A DNA stretch of 51,037 nt from Planctomycetota bacterium (GTDB taxonomy: Bacteria; Planctomycetota; Planctomycetia; Pirellulales; Pirellulaceae): NCBI GenBank assembly GCA_029979005.1, contig JAPOIJ010000013.1, positions 1 through 51,037 on the forward strand, given 5' to 3'. Every line of letters starts with the position of its first letter. The stretch's first letter is position 1. Of this stretch, positions 16,960-26,093 are shown piece by piece. A model generated the notes under the pieces. It did no database searches, was not told the DNA's origin, and saw only the letters and a list, made by a program, of their open reading frames with translations. The position numbers and the translations under genes were made by a program.

Positions 16960-17946
16960 ATGAAAACTAAGCTATTCGTTATCTTTTGGTTGTGCTTTCT
17001 ACTCCCTACCCCAAACTTGTTCGCTTGGAATGGCCATGGTCATCGAGTAATTGCATCGATAGCATTCCTGAGACTTTCTTCGGAGAGTCGCTTGGAAATT
17101 GCGAACCGCATCAAGAATCATCCGCGCTGGGAATCTGATTTTGCGGCCAAGATGCCTGATGTGGTCAAGGCCGGAGATGAGCAGATTCAAGCGGAATGGA
17201 TTTTCCAGCAGGCGGCCTGCTGGCCTGATACAACAAGAAGCTTGAAGGGGGACGAATACAAACGGTTTAACCATTCGACTTGGCATTACATCAATCTGAT
17301 TGACTATTTGAACCCCAATGAATCGAACGGAATCGACACATCCAGCGTTAATCTGGAGATGCAACCGCCAGCCAACCCCGATGACGTATACAGGATGAAT
17401 GCGGTCCAGGCCATCCAATACGCGCAGTCAAAGATCGCGGATTCTGCCACGTCTAAAGAAGATGATGCATTAATGCTCTGTTGGTTGCTGCACGTTTATT
17501 CTGACATACACCAGCCTTTGCACACGACCGCGCTATTTTCAAAGACGCTCCTGCGGAAGGGGTGCCGCGGTGGAAACTCGGTTTATACGAAACAAGGTCG
17601 TAATCTGCACTCACTATGGGATGGCTTACTGGGCAAGGACAACAAATATCAAGCCTGTCATAATCAGGCCGTCAGGATGCTCAATGACGCAAATCTTGCC
17701 TCTCTTGGTAATCGGGGAGCAATGGTGACGGACGCTGAGTCGGTTTGTAGAGATTCAAATGTGTGTTGTAAAGAATTCGCCTACGCGACCGAAGTACGAG
17801 CGCATTTGCAACGATTGGAAGAGAATGGCGAAACAAAAATCGTCGCCGTCGATCTGTCCGATCTCTATCTAAAGCGTGCCGGGACAGTTGCCGAACAACA
17901 GGCGAGTCGAGCCGGATGGCGCTTGGCGAAATTATTGAGCCAGTGA
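16960..17946 (+). CDS. Secreted S1/P1-type zinc nuclease
   Basis: 328 residues from ATG 16960 (a TTG two codons earlier is less likely). The signal peptide (LFVIFWLCFLLPTPNLFA) is cut before WNGHGHRV, leaving the N-terminal Trp that ligates zinc in S1/P1 nucleases. Other metal-ligand motifs are present: the Asp in KMPDVVKAGDE, His in FNHSTWHYIN, LLHVYSDIHQPLH (HxxxD-HQPLH) and NLHSLWDGLL. These enzymes cleave single-stranded DNA and RNA and remove 3'-phosphates outside the cell. In a planctomycete it probably scavenges nucleic acid as a phosphorus source (inference). It is monocistronic by spacing. Confidence 0.93.
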   Translation: MKTKLFVIFWLCFLLPTPNLFAWNGHGHRVIASIAFLRLSSESRLEIANRIKNHPRWESDFAAKMPDVVKAGDEQIQAEWIFQQAACWPDTTRSLKGDEYKRFNHSTWHYINLIDYLNPNESNGIDTSSVNLEMQPPANPDDVYRMNAVQAIQYAQSKIADSATSKEDDALMLCWLLHVYSDIHQPLHTTALFSKTLLRKGCRGGNSVYTKQGRNLHSLWDGLLGKDNKYQACHNQAVRMLNDANLASLGNRGAMVTDAESVCRDSNVCCKEFAYATEVRAHLQRLEENGETKIVAVDLSDLYLKRAGTVAEQQASRAGWRLAKLLSQ

Positions 17947-18312
17947 TACCTTCGAAATGGTGACTTGCTGAGGGCGACACCGTCGCGATCAAAATTCCAT
18001 TGGTAACATTTACCGCTAATTCTGAAGCAAAGAGGGAATTCTGCGATTTAAGTTCGAGCTTAAATGGAATCCCAGTTGTAGTGACTTGCGATTTTGTAAT
18101 TCGCGCACCTGAATCTGGCGGCGGTAAAAGGAAGTTGCTGGCAGGTCACTTGAAACAATGCAGAGAGAACCCGGCCATACGGCTTCGCTGGTTGGAGAGT
18201 CTCTGGCGGGACGCAATGGCTAAAGTTAGGGGGCTTGGTTGCAAGGTGCAGTGTTTTGGTCGCGTCGTTTCAAAAGCAGAGAGGATGAGAAGCGAATTCT
18301 CGGGCAAGAGAA
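17947..18312. other. Intergenic region between convergent genes
   Basis: This 366-nt stretch separates the nuclease from the STN gene. A + strand frame (18000-18359) from TTG encodes a basic, Cys-containing 119-residue sequence, but it runs 47 nt into the opposite STN gene and has no ribosome-binding site. I do not accept it as a gene. GCGAC-acc-GTCGC at 17974-17986 is a small dyad. Confidence 0.4.
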
Positions 18313-19494
18313 CTACTTCAGTGAGACAACAATTTCTGAGTCGGTCACTTCAAAAGTAAGTGGACTGTCTGCGATGGTCATTTCGAGTAGTTTGTTTAAA
18401 GTGACGTTGACTGCTTGAATTTGAACGGGTTCGTTAAGAGCTTTTGAAACGGCGGGGTTGTTTTTATCGTAAGAAAATTTTAGTTGGCTTCGTTGGGCGG
18501 CAGTAGCAAAAATTGCGCCGCGAGCTGCGCGGGTTGTGAGAGAGAATGTGGTAGTGGATCCGGTAACCATTTCTGGTTTTTGAGCTTCAATGGCTTTTAT
18601 GCCTGCGTTTCCGACTGAGTCAGGGGGACCAGTGATTGAAATTGAATCTCGCTGTGTCGAAAATTTCAGGGATTTAAATTCTTTTTTCAGTGCTTTGCTT
18701 ATTGACGCAGCGTCGCGTAGATCTCGATAGGTTTGAGTTACCTGTTCGGGTGCTGTGAAATCGACAATTTCAATGGTCTTTCCCGTCCTGCTAAACTGAA
18801 ATGATTTATTAAAACCTGCCAAAAGTAATGAAATCCGGCAAGCCAAGGAAGATGCGGGTAAATCCAAGCCAGACCATAAATCATGCGGCAGGCTACTAAT
18901 CCCGTCTATCTCAATCTCGTTTGATTTGGCTATCTCAAGCAATAACTGTTTGGGTTCGACAACTGTTCCAGTCCGTAGGTTTCCAAGTCTGTTCCAGCGT
19001 AGCTGTGTTCGCTTTCCAAACTTATTGGCCGCTTTGAGTAGCAATTCGGAAGTCGAAGCCAGTGAATTGGCGGTTTCTTTGGGCCCTAGGTAGTAAACAT
19101 CCTCAATTTGACAGAAACCTATCTCGAGTTGCTTGGCGATTTCCAGCAGGAACTGCTCAGTGGTAACGTTGTTTAACGTGAGGTTGATGATAGTGGACGG
19201 ATCGATACGACGATCCAGAAAGATCGCGACTCGCTGATTAGTGGAAAACCGCATCAACCGGTCTTTTAGTTCGGCATCGCGCCACATAACCGAAATTGGC
19301 AGGGAGTTATGCTCGGAAAGTGCTTCTTCACTAAGCCAGGTGATTTCGTTTCTCTGGTCTTGCCCAAAAACGATAGTTGAATCATTAGTTAACACCCCCG
19401 AAAAGCTAATCGAAACAACTGTCACGATCATTAACCAAGGCATTGCTAGCACAGAGGGTCTTTGAGAGCCAAAGCCGGTCGGATTAGTCCTCAT
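18313..19494 (-). CDS. Exported STN-domain (secretin/TonB short N-terminal) protein
   Basis: 393 residues with a signal peptide near residues 17-36 (AMPWLMIVTVVSISFSGVL). Residues ~88-145 (RVAIFLDRRIDPSTIINLTL, then TTEQFLLEIAKQLEIGFC) have the beta-alpha-beta pattern of an STN domain. A second copy-like segment is at the C-terminus (VQIQAVNVTLNKLLEMTIAD, then SPLTFEVTDSEIVVSLK). No secretin pore or TonB-dependent barrel follows, so it is a free-standing periplasmic protein. Such proteins are common in planctomycetes and their role is unknown. It is divergent from the TPR gene across a 224-bp region. Confidence 0.7.
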   Translation of the reverse strand: MRTNPTGFGSQRPSVLAMPWLMIVTVVSISFSGVLTNDSTIVFGQDQRNEITWLSEEALSEHNSLPISVMWRDAELKDRLMRFSTNQRVAIFLDRRIDPSTIINLTLNNVTTEQFLLEIAKQLEIGFCQIEDVYYLGPKETANSLASTSELLLKAANKFGKRTQLRWNRLGNLRTGTVVEPKQLLLEIAKSNEIEIDGISSLPHDLWSGLDLPASSLACRISLLLAGFNKSFQFSRTGKTIEIVDFTAPEQVTQTYRDLRDAASISKALKKEFKSLKFSTQRDSISITGPPDSVGNAGIKAIEAQKPEMVTGSTTTFSLTTRAARGAIFATAAQRSQLKFSYDKNNPAVSKALNEPVQIQAVNVTLNKLLEMTIADSPLTFEVTDSEIVVSLK

Positions 19495-19718
19495 GAAATA
19501 ACCTATTCGTCATATTCGTTAAGGTTTGAAATAGATGGCATTATTGGAACCCGATTCCTTCCCATCTTGGTAGGTAATTGAATTCTTGTTGTTGTTTATC
19601 GAAGGGTCCCCAACTAGACTCGTACGTCGAGACCGTTGGGTATGCACCCCGATTAGTTTACCCGATCGGTTTAATCCTCTTACAGAGTAGTTATTTAGTT
19701 TTTTGGAGTAAGGTCAAT

Positions 19719-20381
19719 ATGTCGGAATTTGATGTCCGATTACCGCTGCTGGATATATTCTACCAGCAATACTTGACCGACGAAAATTCGGCTAGGTTTA
19801 TCGATTCGATTTCCAAGCTTTACTCAATTGGAACCATGGAGCGATTGGCGGTTTATGGTGGGCGCACGACACGCCGAGCCGCAATACTGGGACTTGGTTT
19901 TCTTGGGGACTTCTCCGTAAACGAGATCATGGGCAACGCCCTTGTCGACGAGGATCGTGCTGTCAGGCTATTGGCTGATCACAGCATTCGAGATATCTGG
20001 GGTCGTCAAGGGAACGTCGCCGAGCAAAATTCCATCAAAGCGCTCTACCGCTTGGTAACGCAAGTTCGAATGGAAGAGGTTGTTGACGCTGCCACATTAA
20101 TAATTGAATCTAATCCTGGGTTGGGAGAAGCGTGGCATCAACGTGCTATTGCTTATTGTGCACTCGGGTATCTGGACTCTGCGGTAAGTGATTGTCAGGA
20201 AACACTCAATTGCAATCGGTTCCATTTTCCGGCGGCCATGGGCATGGCTCACTGTTTCTTGAAGTTAGACAATCCTTCTCAGGCTTTAGATGGTTTTCGG
20301 GTCGCTCTGCAGATCAACCCCGACCTTGAGGGCGTGCGAAGTCAAATCACTCACCTTGAGCGGCTTCTTAAAGAAGGCTAA
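19719..20381 (+). CDS. HEAT/TPR repeat protein
   Basis: 220 residues from ATG 19719, preceded by TTGGAGTAAGG; the frame is open back to TTG 19578 but that segment looks non-coding. The N-terminal half contains a HEAT-like unit (TTRRAAILGLGFLGDFSVNE, then ALVDEDRAVRLLADHSIRDIW). The C-terminal half has TPR units (LGEAWHQRAIAYCALGYLDS, then PAAMGMAHCFLKLDNPSQAL and LQINPDLEGV). It is probably cytosolic and mediates protein contacts. No partner is indicated. Confidence 0.82.
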   Translation: MSEFDVRLPLLDIFYQQYLTDENSARFIDSISKLYSIGTMERLAVYGGRTTRRAAILGLGFLGDFSVNEIMGNALVDEDRAVRLLADHSIRDIWGRQGNVAEQNSIKALYRLVTQVRMEEVVDAATLIIESNPGLGEAWHQRAIAYCALGYLDSAVSDCQETLNCNRFHFPAAMGMAHCFLKLDNPSQALDGFRVALQINPDLEGVRSQITHLERLLKEG

Positions 20382-20767
20382 CGAGACTTCGATGGCAGAC
20401 TGTTACGGGGAGAGTGGGGTTTTCCAGCTAGTCTTCTGATGGCGCTTTGCCCTTTTTTCAATTGTCTTTCCTAACAAAAGATCCTGCTTCGGGATCTCAG
20501 TTCTTTCGCGGGAAAGGTTCATTACGGTTGGTCGTCGAAGACCAAGTGGCGGTCCGATTGTCGGTAACCTTGGGCAATTGAACCTGTTACTGTAATTCGA
20601 GGCATTTCATGAGCTGGTCATTCTCTTTAGACGCGGCAACTGTCTATTTCTGACGTCGTGGACATAATTTACAAATAGATAAATTCAATGGTCAGCATTT
20701 GATTGACGGTTTGAGTCAACCGGTTAAAAATGAAGCCAAGTTAATTCTTGAACGACTGAGGTATCCG
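20382..20767. other. Intergenic region upstream of the sulfatase gene
   Basis: No gene is supported in this 386-nt stretch. It contains the hairpin AGATCC-tgcttcg-GGATCT (20479-20497) without a T run, and the dyad TTGAC-ggtttga-GTCAA (20703-20719) ~50 bp before the sulfatase start, which could be an operator. Confidence 0.35.
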
Positions 20768-22312
20768 ATGAGAGCTAGATCGCGGCAGTTTACTTTTTAC
20801 CTATTCCTTTCATTTTCGTTATTGAGCTGTGTCTCCGTTGGGAGAGCTGACTCGGGGCATTTCGAATCGGCATCGCCCAATGTGATTGTGATCATGACCG
20901 ATGAGCATAACTTTCGGACACTAGGCTGTTATCGCCAGATGATGGAAAAACGGCAGGCCTACATGTGGGGGCCAGCGGTTGTTGAAACACCGAATATCGA
21001 TTGGATCGCCAACCAAGGCGCGATGTGCACTAGTTTTTACGCGACGACACCGGTTTGCAGTCCATCGCGAGGATCACTGATCTCGGGGCTTTATCCTCAG
21101 GCAACACCGGTTGTCACAAACAACATCCCTTTGAACGATGAGGTTAAAACGTTCGCTCATCTTCTGTCTCAAGCCGGCTACAAAACGGGCTATGCTGGCA
21201 AGTGGCACCTCGACGGATTCGGTAAGCCTCAGTGGGCACCGGAGCGAAAGTTTGGATTCGAGGACAATCGATTTATGTTCAATCGGGGACACTGGAAGAA
21301 TCTAAAGATTGGCGACGATGGCCCTAAGGTCGGGTCTCTTTCTAAGAACAAGCCCTCCTATGCGGTGGGAGATGCTGACGAAAAAACATTCACCACCGAC
21401 TTTCTGATGGATCGGACTCTTGAATTTATAGATGCCAATAAAGCGGTTCCATTTTGTTACATGCTCAGTCTTCCCGATCCGCACGGTCCAGATGCCGTGC
21501 GGGCACCGTACGATACGATGTATGCGGATCAGGTTTTTGAAAAACCAACGACGTTTGATATCGACGATCGAGCAATTCCTGTATGGGGCGAGCCTGCGAA
21601 GAAAGTGGGTTTCGGTCAGAGTAGTTATTATGGGATGGTGAAGTGTATTGATGACAATATTGGACGTTTGATTAAGAAGTTGGAAGACGATGGTATTCTT
21701 GAAAATACGATGATCGTATTTACTTCCGATCACGGTGACTTGAGAGGCGAGCATCATCGCCAGAACAAAGGCGTACCATGGGAGGGCTCAGCCCGGATAC
21801 CATTCCTTGTTTATTATCCGTCCAAAATTAAACCAAAAACAGTTGTTAATCAGGCTCTCACCAGCGTTGATTTCTGCCCGACATTATTTTCGTTATTTGA
21901 AACCAGCGTCAACGTAGATTTTCATGGTCGAGATTTCTCATCGTTGCTTACACGAGAATCATCTCAGGAGGATTGGGAAGATATCGCATTCGCACGAGGC
22001 ACCGGAAACGTGGAAGGCTGGTTGATGGCGGTCTCGGATCGACACAAATTAGTGCTTGCCACCAATGATCAACCGTGGCTTTTTGATCTAAAACGTGATC
22101 CAGACGAGATGATGAATATGTTAGATAATCCCGGCTACCGTGATACAGCTCGTGAGTTGGCAATCAAACTTAATGAGTATGGTCGGAAATATCAGGATCC
22201 AAGAATGGCATCCCCGCGTATTGAAGCAGATCTTGACTGGCTGATAAATGGAAAGGGGCCTTATGCGGCGCCACAAGCAAGTTTCGGTCGCAAAAAGAAG
22301 AAAAAAGACTGA
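20768..22312 (+). CDS. Secreted sulfatase (S1 family)
   Basis: 514 residues from ATG 20768, which has TGAGG just upstream and begins the signal peptide (RQFTFYLFLSFSLLSCVSVG); a TTG at 20699 is in frame but upstream of it. The formylglycine motif is intact: TTPVCSPSRGSLISGLYP, where the Cys of CSPSR is converted by the formylglycine-generating enzyme. Metal-site motifs are VIVIMTDEHNFRTLG (TDEH rather than the usual DD), GKWHLDGFG and IVFTSDHGDLRGEHH. The C-terminal subdomain (WLFDLKRDPDEMMNML) is typical. The GDLRGEH motif is shared with choline-sulfatase and related groups. The sulfated substrate is probably an algal polysaccharide (inference). Confidence 0.94.
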   Translation: MRARSRQFTFYLFLSFSLLSCVSVGRADSGHFESASPNVIVIMTDEHNFRTLGCYRQMMEKRQAYMWGPAVVETPNIDWIANQGAMCTSFYATTPVCSPSRGSLISGLYPQATPVVTNNIPLNDEVKTFAHLLSQAGYKTGYAGKWHLDGFGKPQWAPERKFGFEDNRFMFNRGHWKNLKIGDDGPKVGSLSKNKPSYAVGDADEKTFTTDFLMDRTLEFIDANKAVPFCYMLSLPDPHGPDAVRAPYDTMYADQVFEKPTTFDIDDRAIPVWGEPAKKVGFGQSSYYGMVKCIDDNIGRLIKKLEDDGILENTMIVFTSDHGDLRGEHHRQNKGVPWEGSARIPFLVYYPSKIKPKTVVNQALTSVDFCPTLFSLFETSVNVDFHGRDFSSLLTRESSQEDWEDIAFARGTGNVEGWLMAVSDRHKLVLATNDQPWLFDLKRDPDEMMNMLDNPGYRDTARELAIKLNEYGRKYQDPRMASPRIEADLDWLINGKGPYAAPQASFGRKKKKKD

Positions 22313-22407
22313 GAAGAAGATAGACTGAGCTGCAGTCTATTTGAGTAAGGGCTGATCGTTTTAGTTGGACGACATTGCGTAATGAAGAAGGAAGCTGGGT
22401 GATTTGG

Positions 22408-23580
22408 ATGAATGTTAAGACTTGGAACTTACAGTTGAAATCAACTCTGGCTTTTCCTTTTGTATTAGCAATCTGCTTTTCGTATTCAATCACGAATTCC
22501 AGAGGTCAGGAAAGTGAGGCTGATGAAGTGGCTGTTATTAAAATGCCTAAGCTTGGTGAGGCATTAACTGAAGAACAAGTCGATTCATTCGCCCGCTTGG
22601 CACTTAAAAATATTCAAACGGAGTATCCAAATAAACCGGGAAATGTTGTCGTCGATTTGGATTCTGTTCGAACTCCGCAGGAAATGCACCCAGCATTTTA
22701 TGGTTGTTTTGACTGGCACAGCAGCGTTCATGGTCACTGGATGTTGATTCGGTTGCTCCGTCTGTATCCCGATCAAAAACTGGAATCAGTGATTCGCGAG
22801 AAATTGGATCAAAATCTTAGCGCCAAAAACTTGGCAGGCGAATTACGGTATTTTAAAGAGAAGCAACACAAGGCATTCGAGCGAACCTACGGATGGGCTT
22901 GGTATTTGCGAATGGTTGATGAGCTCGAAGATTGGGACGATAAAGACGGAAGGCGCTGGCGAGAGAATTTGCGCGGTTTGGAAGAGCTTTTGGTTCGCCG
23001 GACGTTGGATTACCTGCCGAAGTTATCATTCCCAATTCGAACGGGACTTCATGGCGATACCGGTTTTGCATTGTCACAGATACTTGATTACGCGCGTAAG
23101 CTAAACAACGCGGAGCTTGAGGCTTTAATTGTTAAACGGGCGAAGGATTACTACCTTGCCGATGTAAAATATCCCACCAGGTATGAACCTTCAGGGCAAG
23201 ATTTCTTTTCTTCGTGTTTGAATGAAGCGGATTTAATGCGGCGAGTGCTGAACCCGCAAGATTTTTCGGAATGGTTCGATAAATTCCTGCCTGCGTTGAA
23301 AAACGGTGATGGTGGAAATCTCCTGACCCCTGTCGAAGTCAGCGATACCAAGGATGGTTATATCGTTCATCTCGCTGGACTAAATCTAAGTCGTGGATGG
23401 TGTATGCAGGGGATTTCCTCAGCTTTGCCGGCAAACGATTCCCGCAGGCTGCTGCTTAAACGTTCAGCTGCGAATCACGCGGCGATGGGCTATAAGTATG
23501 TCTTCAGTGGCAACTACGAAGGGGATCACTGGCTTGCGACTTTTGCAATTTATTTGCAGACAAACGTCGCAATGAAATGA
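22408..23580 (+). CDS. DUF2891 family exported protein
   Basis: 390 residues from ATG 22408; GTG 22399 and TTG 22375 are alternatives. A signal peptide is visible (LKSTLAFPFVLAICFSYSI). The DUF2891 signature is MHPAFYGCFDWHSSVHGHWM, followed by an all-alpha (alpha/alpha-barrel-like) pattern with FERTYGWAWYLRM, SFPIRTGLHGDTGFALSQIL, FFSSCLNEADLMRRVL and GDHWLATFAIYL. The family is conserved but uncharacterised. The barrel-like fold and conserved His/Trp suggest a glycan-active hydrolase, which is inference. It starts ~95 nt after the sulfatase stop on the same strand and may be co-transcribed. Confidence 0.88.
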   Translation: MNVKTWNLQLKSTLAFPFVLAICFSYSITNSRGQESEADEVAVIKMPKLGEALTEEQVDSFARLALKNIQTEYPNKPGNVVVDLDSVRTPQEMHPAFYGCFDWHSSVHGHWMLIRLLRLYPDQKLESVIREKLDQNLSAKNLAGELRYFKEKQHKAFERTYGWAWYLRMVDELEDWDDKDGRRWRENLRGLEELLVRRTLDYLPKLSFPIRTGLHGDTGFALSQILDYARKLNNAELEALIVKRAKDYYLADVKYPTRYEPSGQDFFSSCLNEADLMRRVLNPQDFSEWFDKFLPALKNGDGGNLLTPVEVSDTKDGYIVHLAGLNLSRGWCMQGISSALPANDSRRLLLKRSAANHAAMGYKYVFSGNYEGDHWLATFAIYLQTNVAMK

Positions 23581-23688
23581 AGTGTTGATTGGGTAATGTG
23601 TTCGATTTAACTAATTTGGGTTGACCTTAACCCTGACCAAAACACCTGAAATATCAACGCGACTCATAGACCGCCGGGCGTTTGGCAC

Positions 23689-23694
23689 TATAAT
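23689..23694 (+). promoter_or_regulatory. Possible -10 box for the FKBP gene
   Basis: A perfect TATAAT lies 80 bp upstream of the FKBP start. The -35 region at 17-bp spacing is poor. TTGGCAC just in front looks like half of a sigma-54 site, but the GC element is missing at the right distance. Confidence 0.3.
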
Positions 23695-23773
23695 TTGAGC
23701 TCATTTAAATCAAACTTCGCGGTCATTCTTTCGATGTCGTCGGTCTGCTTGCGAAATTAAAAAGGAGACTGTG

Positions 23774-24673
23774 ATGGTTCGTAATACTAACAACGTAGCG
23801 AGGGCGTCGATCATGACATTTGCTGCGTTTGCGTTGGCTCTCTGTATTTCCAGCGAGACGCTCGCTCAGGACGCCGCTGCTGTTCCCGGTTTTGCTCCGA
23901 CAGCGACGGTTCAGGACGAAGGTTCTCTAACCGATAAAGCGAGTTTTTTAATCGGTTACCAGATGATGGCTAATATGAAAAGCCAGTCCGGTGCAGACAT
24001 TAACATGGAAGAATTAGTCAAAGGCATGAAAGCGGCAGATGCCGGGGAAGACTTCGATAGTTTTATTGCGGGCTATCAGGTAATGACCAATTTTAAAAAT
24101 CGCAGTTTTGGTTTGAAACTGGAAAAGATTATTGAAGGCTGTGCAGCGTCTGCCGGTGGAAAGCCAATCGGCATGTCAACTCAAGATCAGGAAGCCATGA
24201 TGCAGGCATTCCAAAAGCTCGTTCAGCAGCGAGAGATTGAGAAGATGAAAAAGGTAGCGACAGAGAATGTTGCCATCGCCGAAGCGTATATGAAGAAGAA
24301 TGCAGAGACCAATCCTAACGTGAAAACGCTTCCGAGCGGCGTTCAGTATGAGATTTTGACCGAGGGAACTGGACCAAAACCTGCTGTAACTGACCAGGTA
24401 AAGGTTGATTATCACGGCACATTTTTGGATGGAACCGTATTTGATTCTTCGACATCTCCACCTTCAGGTCGTCCTGCACAACCAGCAACGTTTCGGGTCA
24501 ATGGAGTTGTCCCCGGTTTTTCTGCTGCACTTCAGAATATGAAAGTTGGCGGGAAGTGGCGAGTTGTGATTCCCGGAGATCAAGGTTACGGCGTGCAAGG
24601 CGGCGGTGGCGGACTCATCGGCCCAAACCAGGCATTGATCTTTGAGATTTCTTTACTCGAAATCGTTAAATAA
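23774..24673 (+). CDS. Exported FKBP-type peptidyl-prolyl isomerase
   Basis: 299 residues from ATG 23774; AAAGGAG lies 6 nt before it (a GTG one codon earlier is too close). Signal peptide SIMTFAAFALALCISSETLA. Residues ~45-175 are an FKBP_N dimerisation domain with two repeated helix pairs (SFLIGYQMMANMKSQSGADI and FIAGYQVMTNFKNRSFGLKL) and a long charged helix. Residues ~180-300 are the FKBP_C catalytic domain: LPSGVQYEILTEGTGPKP, VDYHGTFLDGTVFDSS, VVPGFSAALQNMKVGGKWRV, PGDQGYG. The layout matches periplasmic FkpA/Mip-type foldases. It is followed by a strong terminator, so it is monocistronic. Confidence 0.95.
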   Translation: MVRNTNNVARASIMTFAAFALALCISSETLAQDAAAVPGFAPTATVQDEGSLTDKASFLIGYQMMANMKSQSGADINMEELVKGMKAADAGEDFDSFIAGYQVMTNFKNRSFGLKLEKIIEGCAASAGGKPIGMSTQDQEAMMQAFQKLVQQREIEKMKKVATENVAIAEAYMKKNAETNPNVKTLPSGVQYEILTEGTGPKPAVTDQVKVDYHGTFLDGTVFDSSTSPPSGRPAQPATFRVNGVVPGFSAALQNMKVGGKWRVVIPGDQGYGVQGGGGGLIGPNQALIFEISLLEIVK

Positions 24674-24739
24674 TTGCGGAACACTTCGCGTTCGATCAAT
24701 ACAGAGTTCAAACTCTGTAGTCTGTTCGAAAGAAATTTA

Positions 24740-24773
24740 ATCTCGCGGCCGATTTTGGCCGTGAGATTTTTTT
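24740..24773 (+). terminator. Intrinsic terminator after the FKBP gene
   Basis: ATCTCGCGGCC and GGCCGTGAGAT form an 11-bp stem (one G-T pair) with loop GATTTT, followed by six to seven T. Confidence 0.93.
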
Positions 24774-24824
24774 ATGATTTGACGAGCTGAGTTAATCAGA
24801 AACTAAGTAAACGAGAAGAAAGTT

Positions 24825-25727
24825 ATGAAGGTTGCTGTAACTGGTGCTACGGGGTTTGTTGGAACAGCTCTATTAAGTCGTTTTCGTAAACTCGGAATTG
24901 AATCAAGATGCTGGATCCGCGATAGCTCGCCCCGCAAGCCAGATCAACAGGAAGGCGTTGAATGGGTGACAGGTGAATTGTCTGACAGGAAGTCGGTGAA
25001 AGAACTTGTCCAGGGATGTAATGCCGTTGTCCACGCGGGATTGGCTAGATCAGGACGTTCGTTTCAGAGTAATGAGCTCGATGTCGTGGAATATGCGCGT
25101 GTTAATATTCTAGGATCGCTCGATCTCATTGAGGCTGCGATGACCGCAGGAGTGAAGCGGTTTGTATTCGTTTCCACATGTGCAGTGCACGATCATATCT
25201 TGTCCGATCGTCGTCTCGACGAAGCACATCCATTGTGGGCAAATACCCATTACGGTGCCCATAAAGCGGCAATTGAAAAATTCGTTCATAGTTACGGTTT
25301 AGGTTGCGGGTTTCCCATCTGTGCAATCCGACCAACGGGAATTTACGGTCTTGCGAGTCCATTAGAGAATTCCAAGTGGTTTAAGCTGGTTGAAAGTGTT
25401 GTTGGAGGAGCGGACGTGCACGTAGAACGGGGTGGTAAAGAGGTGCACGTTGATGATGTGGCACGTGCGATTGAGTTGCTGTTGATGAGCGATGGAATCG
25501 AAGGGCAGTCTTACTCGTGTTATGACCGTTACATTTCCGAATTCGACGTGGCAACGGTTGCCAAACAGATTTGCAATAGCACAAGCGCGATCATTGGGGA
25601 GCAAAAACGTCCCCAGCACGAAATCGACGTCTCCAAAATTAAGAAGCTTGGTATGGAGTTTGGAGGTTCAGAGCGACTTTATGAAACGATTAAGTCGTTG
25701 GTCAAGCAAATTCAGATGAGCCATTAA
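24825..25727 (+). CDS. NAD(P)-dependent epimerase/dehydratase (extended SDR)
   Basis: 300 residues. The N-terminal nucleotide-binding motif is VAVTGATGFVGTALLSRF (GxxGxxG). The catalytic Tyr-Lys pair is in THYGAHKAAIEKFVHSYG (YxxxK), preceded by the Ser/Thr strand RFVFVSTCAVHDH. RPTGIYG is the usual post-catalytic motif. The length fits extended SDRs acting on nucleotide sugars, flavonoid-like ketones or 3-beta-hydroxysteroids. The substrate is not determined by the sequence. ATG is preceded by GAGAAGAAAG. It converges with the VF530 gene. Confidence 0.9.
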   Translation: MKVAVTGATGFVGTALLSRFRKLGIESRCWIRDSSPRKPDQQEGVEWVTGELSDRKSVKELVQGCNAVVHAGLARSGRSFQSNELDVVEYARVNILGSLDLIEAAMTAGVKRFVFVSTCAVHDHILSDRRLDEAHPLWANTHYGAHKAAIEKFVHSYGLGCGFPICAIRPTGIYGLASPLENSKWFKLVESVVGGADVHVERGGKEVHVDDVARAIELLLMSDGIEGQSYSCYDRYISEFDVATVAKQICNSTSAIIGEQKRPQHEIDVSKIKKLGMEFGGSERLYETIKSLVKQIQMSH

Positions 25728-25789
25728 GTATCTGACGAAGTCTGAAATCCAGTTGGTAGTTAAGTCGAAGTGTATATCTGAAGGTGTCT

Positions 25790-26017
25790 CTAGCTGTTTT
25801 TTGTGACGGTTCTCAGGTAAAGGTTTTCTACCTTCGCGCGTGCCCATGGTGTGCGTCGCAGAAACTTAAGGCTTGAATTGATTGATGGTTCGTGGTTAAA
25901 GCACCTGATGTTTATTCTTGAACCCAGGTCTTCCCAACCAAGAGAATCAACGAGTGTTTCGAGCATGTCTTTCAGTTTAACACCGTGCAGCAGATTGTTC
26001 GGTTGTTCCTGGCTCAT
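25790..26017 (-). CDS. VF530 family DNA-binding protein (DUF2132)
   Basis: 75 residues, full family length. The conserved core is easy to recognise: NNLLHGVKLKDMLETLV, LGWEDLGSRINIRCFNHEPS and SSLKFLRRTPWARAKVE. VF530, the Vibrio fischeri founder, has a small helical fold proposed to bind DNA. The precise role is unknown. It begins at ATG 26017 without a visible Shine-Dalgarno. The 76-nt gap separates it from the Nramp gene on the same strand upstream, so the two may be co-transcribed. Confidence 0.92.
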   Translation of the reverse strand: MSQEQPNNLLHGVKLKDMLETLVDSLGWEDLGSRINIRCFNHEPSINSSLKFLRRTPWARAKVENLYLRTVTKNS

Positions 26018-26093
26018 GTATATGCAGTTTTCTTGAGTAATTCAGATTTAATTAGATCGGTTGTCGAAGGTGACGGTGTGAGCTGAAGGGTGT

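Noticed and set aside
18000..18359. 119-residue + strand frame
   Set aside because: TTG start, no Shine-Dalgarno, basic low-quality sequence, and it overlaps the end of the convincing STN gene on the other strand.
23681..23700. Sigma-54 promoter before the FKBP gene
   Set aside because: TTGGCACT is present but the GC element is not 10 nt after GG; a TATAAT box overlaps instead.
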